A stretch of DNA of 64,000 nt from Microbacterium oryzae (lineage in GTDB: Bacteria; Actinomycetota; Actinomycetes; Actinomycetales; Microbacteriaceae): assembly GCF_030406385.1 (NCBI RefSeq), contig NZ_JAUEPM010000001.1:310001-374000 (forward strand), in the 5' to 3' direction. The translations under genes and the position numbers were made by a program. Positions 34,060-42,193 of this stretch are shown here, piece after piece (within the stretch, counting starts at the first letter, position 1; each line of letters opens with the position of its first letter). The notes beneath the pieces are model-generated. The model did no database searches. It worked only from the letters and a program-made list of their open reading frames with translations, and had not been told where the DNA came from.

Positions 34060-34899
34060 TCAGCGGAGCAGCTGCAGGACGCCCTGGCCCGACTGGTTGG
34101 CCTGCGCGAGCATGGCCTGACCCGCCTGGGCGAGGATGTTCGAGGCGGTGTACTTGACCATCTCGGCGGCCATGTCGGTGTCGGCGATCCGGCTCTTAGC
34201 GGCGGAGAGGTTCTCGGCCGACACGTTGAGCGAGTTGATCGTCGACTCGAGGCGGTTCTGGACGGCACCGTAGCTGGCTCGCGCGGTGGAGACGTTCTTG
34301 ATCTCGGCGTCGATAGCCGTGATCGCTGCCGTCGCGGTCGCCGGGTCCGTCACGTCCAGCGCGCCGATCGTCGCGCCCAGGTCCGAGAAATCGGTCAGGG
34401 CGACCGAGATCTGGTCATTCGCCGTGCCGCCGGCACCCACCTGGAAGGTGATGTTGCCATCACCACCTGCGCCCGCCGAACCGTCGAGCAGGTTGATGCC
34501 GTTGAAGTTGGTCTGAGCGGCGACGCGAGTGAGCTCCTCACCCAGCGCGTCGATCTCCAGCTTGATCGCCGCGCGCGAGTCCGCGTTGTTGGTGTCGTTG
34601 CCACCCTGGACCGCGAGGTCCCGCACTCGCTGCAGGATCGAGTGCACCTCGGTCAGAGCGCCTTCCGCGGTCTGGATGAGCGAGATGCCGTCCTGCGCGT
34701 TCCGGGAGGCGAGGTTGTTGCCGTTGACCTGCGAACGCAGGCCCTCGGAGATGGCCAGGCCCGCCGCGTCGTCGGCGGCACGGTTGATGCGCTGACCGCT
34801 CGAGAGCTTCTCGAGCGACTTGGCGTTCTCCTCCGTGTTCACGGACAGATTGCGGTACGCGTTGAGTGCGCCGATGTTGGTTGCGATCTGAAGACCCAT
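34060..34899 (-). CDS. hag: Flagellin
   Basis: 279 aa filament subunit with minimal surface domains. N-terminal D0/D1: IATNIGALNAYRNLSVNTEEN, SSGQRINRAADDAAGLAISEGLRSQ and AQDGISLIQTAEGALTEVHSILQRVRDLAVQ. C-terminal D1/D0: AEMVKYTASNILAQAGQAMLAQANQSGQGVLQLLR. A short Gly/Asp-rich centre replaces the variable D2/D3. It has its own promoter and a leader with two predicted CsrA sites, so translation should fall when CsrA is free and rise when FliW sequesters it. Confidence 0.97.
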   Translation of the reverse strand: MGLQIATNIGALNAYRNLSVNTEENAKSLEKLSSGQRINRAADDAAGLAISEGLRSQVNGNNLASRNAQDGISLIQTAEGALTEVHSILQRVRDLAVQGGNDTNNADSRAAIKLEIDALGEELTRVAAQTNFNGINLLDGSAGAGGDGNITFQVGAGGTANDQISVALTDFSDLGATIGALDVTDPATATAAITAIDAEIKNVSTARASYGAVQNRLESTINSLNVSAENLSAAKSRIADTDMAAEMVKYTASNILAQAGQAMLAQANQSGQGVLQLLR

Positions 34900-34956
34900 G
34901 TGATTCCTCCGTGGTTATGGGTGTGGTCGCGGGCCCATCCGTGGGCCTGCTCCCCC
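34900..34956 (-). promoter_or_regulatory. Flagellin leader with two predicted CsrA sites
   Basis: Site 1 is the hairpin GGCCCA-CGGA-TGGGCC (6-bp stem, GGA in a tetraloop, plus-strand positions 34932-34947). Site 2 is CACGGAGGA overlapping the Shine-Dalgarno, 6 nt from the ATG. The two GGAs are 27 nt apart. This is the same architecture as the Bacillus subtilis hag leader controlled by CsrA-FliW. Confidence 0.75.
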
Positions 34957-34988
34957 ACCATTCGCGACGGAATCGGCCGCGCGTAACC
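34957..34988 (-). promoter_or_regulatory. Flagellar promoter element upstream of flagellin
   Basis: Minus-strand GGTTACG, 17-nt spacer, CGAATGGT. The -35 and spacing are exactly as in flgB and fliP, while the -10 differs from CGATAGTC, which may give flagellin a different strength or timing. Confidence 0.65.
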
Positions 34989-35006
34989 GCTCACGGCGAG
35001 AATTCT

Positions 35007-35843
35007 TCAGACCCGGGCGCCGGCCCGCGATCCCGCCGTTCCGAAGAGCCTGTCGAAGAACGCGGCCCGCGTCTTCGTCGAGCGGTCCGGCTCCACGCCG
35101 CTCTCCCACACGTCCATCGCCTCGCGCATCAGCGTGAGCGCGGTCGCGCGCAGCTTCGAGACGTACGCGTGGCTGACCTCGAGCTCGGCGGCGATGTCCT
35201 TGACCATCCGGTCGTCGACGTAGACCCCGCGGATGATGCGCCCCATCGGCTCCGGCAGCGCGGCGACCACCCGCTCCAGCATCGCCCGATTCTCCGACTG
35301 CTCGACCGCGTGCTCGGGCAGGATCACGCTGTCGGTGAGGTCGGCGGCCTGCCGGCCGTCCTCGGCCGCGAAGTGGCTCTCGAAGCTCGTGCTGGTGCGC
35401 ACCATCTCGTCGAGGCGCAGCATCTCCTCGACCGCCGCTGGGTCCAAGCCCGTCTCCCGCGACAGCTCGACGACCGTCGCCTCGCGACCGGTGCGTGCGC
35501 GGATGAGCTCTCCGGCCATCCGCAGCCGTTCGATCTTCTCGCGCCCGCGCACTCCGGCCGGATCGGCCGAGCGCAGCTCGTCGGCGATCGCCCAGTTGAT
35601 GTGGTTGCGCGCGAAGGCGCCGAAGGGGACGCCCCGCTCCGGCTCGTACAGCTGCGCCGCTCGCGTGAGGCCGAGCCCCGCCGCCGAGATCAGGTCGTCG
35701 AGATCCAGATGGTTCGCCGAACGCGCCTTCTCGGCAGCGAGGAAGATCGCCAGGGGCATGTTCTCCCGAGCAAGCGCGTCGGGAGACGTCTTCGCCTGCG
35801 GACCCCCGTCCCATTCAGGCGAAAAACTGTAATGACCAGGCAC
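35007..35843 (-). CDS. Sigma-70 family RNA polymerase sigma factor (island edge 2)
   Basis: 278 aa alternative sigma factor. Region 2: LDLDDLISAAGLGLTRAAQLYEPERGVPFGAFARNHINWAIADELRS. Region 3: REKIERLRMAGELIRARTGREATVVELSRETGLDP. Region 4: VAALPEPMGRIIRGVYVDDRMVKDIAAELEVSHAYVSKLRATALTLM. This is closer to classical FliA/SigB-type layout than the sigma at the other island edge. The GTG start follows CACGGAGAAGAA. It lies directly upstream of flagellin and divergent from csrA, making it the more likely flagellar sigma, though that is inference. Confidence 0.85.
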   Translation of the reverse strand: MPGHYSFSPEWDGGPQAKTSPDALARENMPLAIFLAAEKARSANHLDLDDLISAAGLGLTRAAQLYEPERGVPFGAFARNHINWAIADELRSADPAGVRGREKIERLRMAGELIRARTGREATVVELSRETGLDPAAVEEMLRLDEMVRTSTSFESHFAAEDGRQAADLTDSVILPEHAVEQSENRAMLERVVAALPEPMGRIIRGVYVDDRMVKDIAAELEVSHAYVSKLRATALTLMREAMDVWESGVEPDRSTKTRAAFFDRLFGTAGSRAGARV

Positions 35844-35946
35844 TTCTTCTCCGTGTCATATTCAATTTCGTGCGCGACGAAAGCTACCACAGCGAGAGGG
35901 CTCTTTCGGAAACCGAGGCGCCCCGCGGCGGAAGTAGGCTGATCGG

Positions 35947-36195
35947 ATGCTGGTGTTGACGAGACGGATCGGCGAGCGCGTGCTCATCGGAGACGACATC
36001 GAGGTGACCGTCCTCGACGTCAAGGGCGACAGCGTGCGCATCGGCGTGCAGGCCCCGCGCACGACGCGCATCCAGCGCGCGGAGATCGTCGCCGCCGTCG
36101 AGCAGGAGAACGTCGCAGCCGCGGGCTCCGCGGAGGACGCCACGGCCGCCATCCTGCGCGCCCTCGCCGGCAGCGCGCCCGACCCCGCGGGCTGA
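35947..36195 (+). CDS. csrA: Carbon storage/translation regulator CsrA
   Basis: 82 aa RNA-binding dimer that blocks translation at GGA motifs. The start MLVLTRRIGERVLIGDDIEV holds the RNA-contact residues Leu4 and Arg6, and APRTTRIQRAEIVAAVEQEN holds the second RNA-binding face. The C-terminal tail is about 20 residues longer than in E. coli, as in CsrA proteins that are antagonised by FliW. It is divergent from the sigma gene and about 1 kb from the flagellin leader it is predicted to bind. Confidence 0.95.
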   Translation: MLVLTRRIGERVLIGDDIEVTVLDVKGDSVRIGVQAPRTTRIQRAEIVAAVEQENVAAAGSAEDATAAILRALAGSAPDPAG

Positions 36196-36270
36196 CGCCA
36201 CGCCCGGGATGCGTCGCAGGGACCCCTCGATTCGCCCCTCCGCCGTAGCCGTGTTAGGCTATTCATGTGC

Positions 36271-36344
36271 CGCGGGGTGGAGCAGTTCGGTAGCTCGCTG
36301 GGCTCATAACCCAGAGGTCGTAGGTTCAAATCCTGCCCCCGCAA
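36271..36344 (+). tRNA. Initiator tRNA-fMet (CAT)
   Basis: 74-nt cloverleaf. The acceptor starts CGCGGGG and ends CCCCGCA, giving the C1·A72 mismatch that marks initiators. The anticodon arm is CTGGG-CTCATAA-CCCAG with the three G-C pairs of initiator tRNA. T-loop TTCAAAT. The 3' CCA is not encoded. A strong terminator follows within 6 nt. Confidence 0.95.
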
Positions 36345-36349
36345 CAAAG

Positions 36350-36383
36350 AGAAGGCCCGGATCCGCAAGGATCCGGGCCTTCT
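36350..36383 (+). terminator. Terminator after tRNA-fMet
   Basis: 15-bp perfect stem (AGAAGGCCCGGATCC and its complement) with a GCAA loop, starting 6 nt after the tRNA and followed by a short pyrimidine tract. Confidence 0.85.
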
Positions 36384-36420
36384 GCCTTTCCCCCTGCGCC
36401 CTGCGCGGCACCTCGACATG

Positions 36421-36466
36421 ACGCACAGAGGCCCCGCAGGATCGCTCCTGCGGGGCCTCTGTGCGT
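36421..36466 (-). terminator. Terminator after the UPF0182 gene
   Basis: Perfect 21-bp stem beginning ACGCACAGAGGCCCCGCAGG with a TCGC loop, 7 bp past the UPF0182 stop. It could act on both strands, facing the tRNA terminator. Confidence 0.85.
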
Positions 36467-36472
36467 GACCGC

Positions 36473-39400
36473 CTACTCGGCGGGGGCGGCCTGCTCCGAC
36501 TCGTCGAGGAAGGTCAGCAGCCGCTCGACGGCGTCCGTGAGGTCCTCGTCGGCCTGCGCGTACGCAACCATGTCGTCGGCTGCGAGCGCGTCCTGCTTCG
36601 CCTGGATGGCCTCCTGCGCGTCGGAGAGCGCCTGCTCGTAGGTGTCCGTCGACGGCGGAGCCGGCTGGCTCGGCTGCTCGGGGTCCGCGGGCTCCATCGG
36701 CTGGTCGGTCTCCGGGTCGACCGGGGTCACATCCTCATCGCCCGTGTCCGCGCCCGAGTCTCCGCCGAAGAGCACATCGAGCGACTCCGCGAGGGTGTCC
36801 TCGAATGCGAGCTGGTCGCCGAAGGCGACGAGCACCTTGCGCAGCAGCGGGTACGACGTGCCGCCCGTGGACTGCACGTACACCGGCTGCACGTAGAGCA
36901 GGCCGCCGCCGACGGGAAGCGTCAGCAGGTTGCCGAGGCTCACGTCGGACGCGCCGATGGTGAGGATGTTCATCTCGTTCGCGATCGCGGAGTCCGAGTT
37001 GAACGAGTTCTGCACCTGGCCGGGACCGGGCACCGTCGTGTCGGCCGAGATCTCCAGCATCGTGAGCTTGCCGTAGTCCTCGCGCACGGAGCCCGCCTCG
37101 CTGCCGGCGTCGGAGTTCACGCCGAGGTAGCCCATCAGCACGTTTCGAGTGCCGCCGTCCGGGATGAACGTCGTGAACATCGAGAACGTCGGGTCCTCCT
37201 GACCCGGCATCCGCATCGAGAGGTAGTACGGCGGCTGCAGCTGCTGGTCGCTCGTCGGGTCGTTCGGCGTGGTCCACGCGTTGTCGCGCTGGTAGAACGC
37301 CCGCGCGTTGTCGACGTGGTACGTGCCGAGCATGGCGCGCTGCACCTTGAAGAGATCCGTCGGGTACCGGACGTGGCTCATGAGCTCGCCCGACATCTCG
37401 TCGATCGGCTTGATCGTGTTGGGGTAGATCTTCTGCCACGTCTGCAGCACCGGATCCTCCTCGTCCCACGCGTACAGCGTCACGCTGCCGTCGTACGCGT
37501 CGACCGTGGCCTTCACCGAGTTGCGGATGTAGTTGATCTCGTCGATCAGCAGGTTCGGCGTCGGGTTGGTCGAGTCGCTGATCGCCTGCGAGAGGCTGAC
37601 CTGCGAGGAGTAGGGGTAGGTCGCGCTGCTCGTGTAGCCGTCGACGATCCAGACGATGCGGCCGTCCACCACGCTCGGGTACGGGTCGTTGTCGAGCGTC
37701 AGGTACGGAGCGGCCTTCTGCACGCGCGTGAGGGGGTCGCGGTCGTAGAGGATCTGCGACTCCTCGTTGACGTAGTCGGAGAAGAGGATCTGCTCGGACT
37801 GGAACTTCAGCGCGTACAGCACGCGGTTGAAGAAGGAGCCGACACTCGGCCCGCCGTCGCCGGAGAAGGTCGTGTTGGTCTGCGTCTCGCCCTCCTCGCC
37901 GGCCGGATAGTCCAGCTCGACGGGGTCGGCGCCCTCGGGCGCCCCCACGATCGAATAAGCCGGATTGTTCTCGCCGAAGTAGACGCGGGGCTCGTACTCG
38001 AGGTCGGACAGCACGCCGGTGGACGGGATGTTGCTCTCGATGAAGACGGGCTCGCCCTCGTTGGTGCGCTCGTTGCCCCGCGCGGCGACCATGCCGTAGC
38101 CGTGCGTGTAGACGAGCGTGGTGTTGTTCCAGGTGCGCGCGTCGGCGTCGAGCTCCTCCATATCGAGCTCGCGGACCGCGACGACCGCGTCCTGCGTCTC
38201 ACCGTCCACCTCGTAGCGGTCGACGTCGAGGGTGTCCTGGAAGCCGTAGTACGCGCGGAACTGCTGCAGCTGCTGCACGGTCGGGCCGATGATGGCCGGG
38301 TCCATCAGGCGGATAGACGCGGTCGTGTCCGCGTCATCGCGCAACTGGCCAGCGGCCGCGTCGGTCTCCGCGGCGAACGGCACGGTCTCGATGTCGTCGA
38401 GCCCGTACGCGGCGCGTGTGGCGTCGACGTTCCGCTGGTAGTAGTCCATCTCCAGGGCCTGCTCGTTCGGCTTCACCTGGAAGGTGGTCACCGCCCACGG
38501 GTAACCCACGCCGACGACGAGCGACGTGACGATGAGGAGCGCGGTCGCGATGAGGGGGTAGCGCCAGCGGCCGATGACGGCGGTGACGAAGAACAGGATG
38601 GCCACCAGTGCCGCGACGATCGAGAGGATGGTCTGGCCGGGGATGACCGCGTTCTCACCCGCGTAGCCGGGGCCGGTGATGCGGTCACCCTGGTCGACCA
38701 TCGTGTAGTAGCGGTCCAGCCAGAGGCTCGCCGCCTGCACGAGCAGGTAGAGGCCCGCCGTGACCGCGAGCTGGATGCGCGCGGGCTTGGAGATGCGCAG
38801 CTCGCCCTGGCCGATCCGCACCGACCCGTAGAGGTACGCCACGAGGGCGGTCACGAGCAGGCAGATGAGCACGACGGCCGACAGGAAGCCGATCACCGCC
38901 GCGTAGAACGGCATGGCGAACATGTAGAAGCCGGTGTCGAGGCCGAACAGCGGGTCGGCGTCGCCCGTCGGGGTGCCGTTCGCCCACAGCCACGCCGTCT
39001 CCCACTGCGAGGAGGAGGCGAAGCCGGCGAAGAACCCGAAGAAGACGGGGATGCCCCACATCGCCAGGCGACGCAGCGGCTCGACGACCTCCTGGTAGCG
39101 GTCCAGCTGGGAGCTGAGGCGGGCGTACACGGGGCGCAGTCGGTAGGCGAGGAAGATCGCGAGCCAGACCGGTCCGGCCATCCCGACGAAGCCGACGACG
39201 AACATCACCACGCGTGCGGTCCACTGCGTGAGCAGGACCGAGTCGAATCCCAGCTGGTCGTACCAGAGGAAGTCGGTGTAGAGCGAGGCGAAGACGAAGA
39301 AGGCGACGACCAGCGCGGCGATGACCGCCAGCGAGATCGTCACGATTCGTCGGAAGGGGGACGGGGTCGTGGCCGGAGTCGGCGCCGAGGTCGAGGTCAC
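36473..39400 (-). CDS. UPF0182 family large membrane protein
   Basis: 975 aa, conserved across actinobacteria and of unknown function (Rv3193c type). The N-terminal third has about seven membrane segments (first two at about 18-45 and 60-85). A large extracytoplasmic domain follows, with motifs such as YVDEESQILYDRDPLTRVQKAAPYL-like FLxYDRDP and the SDTxxPGPGQVQN region (DTTVPGPGQVQNSF). The last roughly 130 residues are acidic and include coiled-coil-like QEAIQAKQDAL. GTG start behind GGAGGGG. It is probably co-transcribed with the PDZ/Lon-like gene 52 bp upstream. Confidence 0.9.
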   Translation of the reverse strand: MTSTSAPTPATTPSPFRRIVTISLAVIAALVVAFFVFASLYTDFLWYDQLGFDSVLLTQWTARVVMFVVGFVGMAGPVWLAIFLAYRLRPVYARLSSQLDRYQEVVEPLRRLAMWGIPVFFGFFAGFASSSQWETAWLWANGTPTGDADPLFGLDTGFYMFAMPFYAAVIGFLSAVVLICLLVTALVAYLYGSVRIGQGELRISKPARIQLAVTAGLYLLVQAASLWLDRYYTMVDQGDRITGPGYAGENAVIPGQTILSIVAALVAILFFVTAVIGRWRYPLIATALLIVTSLVVGVGYPWAVTTFQVKPNEQALEMDYYQRNVDATRAAYGLDDIETVPFAAETDAAAGQLRDDADTTASIRLMDPAIIGPTVQQLQQFRAYYGFQDTLDVDRYEVDGETQDAVVAVRELDMEELDADARTWNNTTLVYTHGYGMVAARGNERTNEGEPVFIESNIPSTGVLSDLEYEPRVYFGENNPAYSIVGAPEGADPVELDYPAGEEGETQTNTTFSGDGGPSVGSFFNRVLYALKFQSEQILFSDYVNEESQILYDRDPLTRVQKAAPYLTLDNDPYPSVVDGRIVWIVDGYTSSATYPYSSQVSLSQAISDSTNPTPNLLIDEINYIRNSVKATVDAYDGSVTLYAWDEEDPVLQTWQKIYPNTIKPIDEMSGELMSHVRYPTDLFKVQRAMLGTYHVDNARAFYQRDNAWTTPNDPTSDQQLQPPYYLSMRMPGQEDPTFSMFTTFIPDGGTRNVLMGYLGVNSDAGSEAGSVREDYGKLTMLEISADTTVPGPGQVQNSFNSDSAIANEMNILTIGASDVSLGNLLTLPVGGGLLYVQPVYVQSTGGTSYPLLRKVLVAFGDQLAFEDTLAESLDVLFGGDSGADTGDEDVTPVDPETDQPMEPADPEQPSQPAPPSTDTYEQALSDAQEAIQAKQDALAADDMVAYAQADEDLTDAVERLLTFLDESEQAAPAE

Positions 39401-39452
39401 CCCTCCATCCTAGGCGCGCCCATCCGGCCCATCACCCGGACATAAGGAACGC

Positions 39453-40571
39453 TCAGCTGGAGCAGGTGGCGAGGTCGCCGGTCTCCCCCGCCGCGATCGC
39501 GTCGACCGACGCCAGCGCGTCGTCGAGGGTCTCGATCGCGAACACCTCCAGGCCGTCGGGCACGTGGCCCACGACCTCGTCGCAGTTCGACGCCGGGGCG
39601 AGGAAGAACTCCGCGCCCGCGTCTCGCGCGCCGTGGAGCTTCTGGCGGATGCCGCCGATCGGGCCGACCGTGCCGGCCGCGTCGATGGTGCCGGTGCCGG
39701 CGATCTCCTCGCCGCCGGTCATCTCCCCCGGGGTGAGCGTGTCGATGATCCCCAGCGCGAACATCGTGCCGGCGCTCGGGCCGCCCACGTCGTCGAGGCG
39801 GATGGAGACGTCGATCGGGAAGTCGAAGGCGGTGGTGAGGTACACGCCGATGAGCCAGGAGCGCTCGCCCTCGATCGTCGCCTCCTCGGGCGTGATCTCG
39901 AGGTCGCGGCGCTCCCCGTCGCGCTCGACGGTCAGGGTGAGCGGGTCGCCCTCGCCCGCAGCCACGATGGCCTTCAGCTCGTCGACGTTCGCGACCTCCT
40001 GGCCGTCCGCGGCGAGCACGACGTCGCCCTCCTCGACCACGCCGACCGCCGGTGAGTCGTCGCCGGTCGGCCCGACGACCTCGAGCCGCGCGCCCACGTC
40101 GTAGCCGAGCTCGGTGAGCGCGGCCGCCGTCGCCTCCGCCTGCGAGTCCACCATCATCGCGGTGTTCTGCTCCTCGCGCTGCTCGCTCGTCTGGCCGGCG
40201 GGGAACACCGAATCGATGGGGACGACCGCGCGCGACCCGTCGAGCCACGCCAGGGCGAGCTCGAACCACGACGGCGTCCGCTCGCGATTGCCCACGACCT
40301 GCACGGTCGTGAGATCGAGGGAGCCGGAGGTCTCGTAGGTCTCGGCGCCCTTCACCGAGATGAGGGGCGTCACCTCGCCGTCGGCATCTTCGACGCCGCC
40401 GATCGTGTCGTAGACCGGGCCCGGCTGCTCGATGACGTAGCCCGTGGGGAGGAAGGTCAGGACGACGAGCGCGATGAGCGCGACGACGAGCGCCCAGATG
40501 CCCGCGACTGTGCGCCGGGGGGCGACCGCGCGGCGGGCGCGAGCGGACGGCGGGCTGTCGATCGAGGTCAC
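39453..40571 (-). CDS. PDZ-domain Lon-like (S16) membrane-anchored protease
   Basis: 372 aa, Rv3194c/YlbL type. A membrane anchor at about 22-42 is followed by an outward PDZ domain (VVEEGDVVLAADGQEVANVDELKAIV) and an S16 protease domain. The catalytic Ser is in GGPSAGTMFALGIID and the partner Lys in GGIRQKLHGARDAGAEFFLAP, so the Ser-Lys dyad is intact. I chose the GTG at 40571 (GGAAGGAA upstream) over the longer frame. Together with UPF0182 it forms a two-gene envelope unit. Confidence 0.9.
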   Translation of the reverse strand: MTSIDSPPSARARRAVAPRRTVAGIWALVVALIALVVLTFLPTGYVIEQPGPVYDTIGGVEDADGEVTPLISVKGAETYETSGSLDLTTVQVVGNRERTPSWFELALAWLDGSRAVVPIDSVFPAGQTSEQREEQNTAMMVDSQAEATAAALTELGYDVGARLEVVGPTGDDSPAVGVVEEGDVVLAADGQEVANVDELKAIVAAGEGDPLTLTVERDGERRDLEITPEEATIEGERSWLIGVYLTTAFDFPIDVSIRLDDVGGPSAGTMFALGIIDTLTPGEMTGGEEIAGTGTIDAAGTVGPIGGIRQKLHGARDAGAEFFLAPASNCDEVVGHVPDGLEVFAIETLDDALASVDAIAAGETGDLATCSS

Positions 40572-40693
40572 GGGTGTTCCTTCCGCCGTCGTTCGCGGGT
40601 GGCGTAAGCACATCCGCCGCGCTGCGGGAGGAGCACGGACCGGCGCGATTAGCCTAGATCGCACGGACCGAGACCGGCTGAAAGGCGGCTGAC

Positions 40694-42100
40694 GTGACAG
40701 ACGACGACAGGACTCCCGACGAGGAGTTCCAGGAGCTCCTGCGCCGACTGATGAGCGGCGGCGCGATCGACCCGGAGCAGCTCTCGCGGATGGCCGGGAT
40801 GCAGATGGACCCCGCGATGCTGTCGCAGATGATGCAGCAGTTCCAGGGGATGTTCGCCGGCGCGCAGGACGGGTCGATCTCCTGGGACGCGACCAGGCGC
40901 CAGGCGCTGCACCTCGCCAACCAGGACGGCCTCGGCGTCACCGACGGCCAGCGCGTGGACCTCGACCAGGCGTTCACCCTGGCGGGTCTGTGGCTCAGCG
41001 AGGCGACCACCCTCTCGCCCACAGCGGAGCTGCCGCGCGCGATCACCCGCGGCCAGTGGGTCGAGCAGACGCTGCCGGTATGGCAGGAGGTCGCCGAGCC
41101 CGTCGCCACGAGCATCGCCGACGCGCTCACCGAGGCTCTCCGCTCGCAGGTGCCCGAGGAGATGCAGGACGTCGTGCAGAGCGCCGGCCGCCTCATGCGC
41201 GGCGTCGGCGGATCGCTGTTCGCCACGCAGCTCGGGCAGGTCGTGGGCAAGCTGTCGCTCGAGGTCGTCAGCGGCGCGGACGTCGGCATCCCCGTGATGC
41301 CCGCGGGGACGGCCGTGCTCCTCCCCCAGAACTTCGCCGAGCTCGGCGCGGGGCTCGAGATCCCCGATGACCAGCTGGCCCTCTACATCGCCGCGCGCGA
41401 GCTGGCATCGGCGCGCCTGTTCCGTCACGCGAAGTGGCTGCGTCTGCACGTGCTGTCGCAGATCGGCGACTACGCGCGCGGCATCCGCGTCGATACCGAC
41501 GCCCTCGAGGAGATGGCCTCCCGCCTGGACCCGTCGAACCCCGAGGAGCTGCGTCAGGCGCTCGAGAGCGGCGCGCTCCTGCCGCAGCAGACCGAGGCGC
41601 AGCAGCGCGCCCTCGCGCGCCTGGAGAACCTCCTCGCGCTGGTGGAGGGCTGGATCGACGTCGTCACGGCCGACGCCACCTCGCGCGTGCCGCAGCTCGA
41701 CCGCATCGCCGAGGCCATCCGCCGACGCCGCGCGGAGGGCGGGCCGGCGGAGGACGCGCTGGGCGCGCTCGTCGGTCTGCGCCTGCGGCCGCGCCGCATG
41801 CGCGAGGCGGCCGCGATGTGGCGCGCTGTGGGCGAGGCCGTCGGCATCTCCGCACGCGACAGCCTGTGGGACTACCCCGACCTCATGCCGACATCGGAGG
41901 ACATCGACGATCCGGTGGCCCTCATCGCCCGGCTCGAGGCCCAGGCGCGCGGCGAGGCGCCCGCTGCCGACGACCTCGACGACGCGCTCGCGCAGCTGCT
42001 TCGCGAAGAGGCCGACAAGGGCGAGGATGGCCCGGCGGGCGGACCCACCGAGGGCGACGACGACCGCGACGCGCGACCGGAGGGCGACCAGCCGGTCTGA
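40694..42100 (+). CDS. Zinc-dependent metalloprotease-like protein (TIGR03624/DUF2342)
   Basis: 468 aa, divergent from the PDZ/Lon-like gene as in Mycobacterium Rv3195. Residues about 1-70 are Met/Gln-rich (MAGMQMDPAMLSQMMQQFQGM). The putative zinc site is AARELASARLFRHAKWLRLHV, where relatives often keep an E..H pair. Here only Glu and the later His remain, and the canonical HExxH is absent, so catalysis is doubtful. The acidic C-terminal tail is disordered. Function unknown. Confidence 0.83.
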   Translation: MTDDDRTPDEEFQELLRRLMSGGAIDPEQLSRMAGMQMDPAMLSQMMQQFQGMFAGAQDGSISWDATRRQALHLANQDGLGVTDGQRVDLDQAFTLAGLWLSEATTLSPTAELPRAITRGQWVEQTLPVWQEVAEPVATSIADALTEALRSQVPEEMQDVVQSAGRLMRGVGGSLFATQLGQVVGKLSLEVVSGADVGIPVMPAGTAVLLPQNFAELGAGLEIPDDQLALYIAARELASARLFRHAKWLRLHVLSQIGDYARGIRVDTDALEEMASRLDPSNPEELRQALESGALLPQQTEAQQRALARLENLLALVEGWIDVVTADATSRVPQLDRIAEAIRRRRAEGGPAEDALGALVGLRLRPRRMREAAAMWRAVGEAVGISARDSLWDYPDLMPTSEDIDDPVALIARLEAQARGEAPAADDLDDALAQLLREEADKGEDGPAGGPTEGDDDRDARPEGDQPV

Positions 42101-42193
42101 CGCCCCGTCCACAGGCGGCGCGGCGCCGGGCCACCGCCCCGCCTCCTGTGGACAGCCGCCGCGGCGGGTGGAGCGCGGGAGCACAATCGCGCT

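Noticed and set aside
36461..39445. 994-codon plus-strand open frame opposite UPF0182
   Set aside because: Composition dominated by Arg, Val, His and Asp with no recognisable motif; the minus-strand UPF0182 protein is clear.
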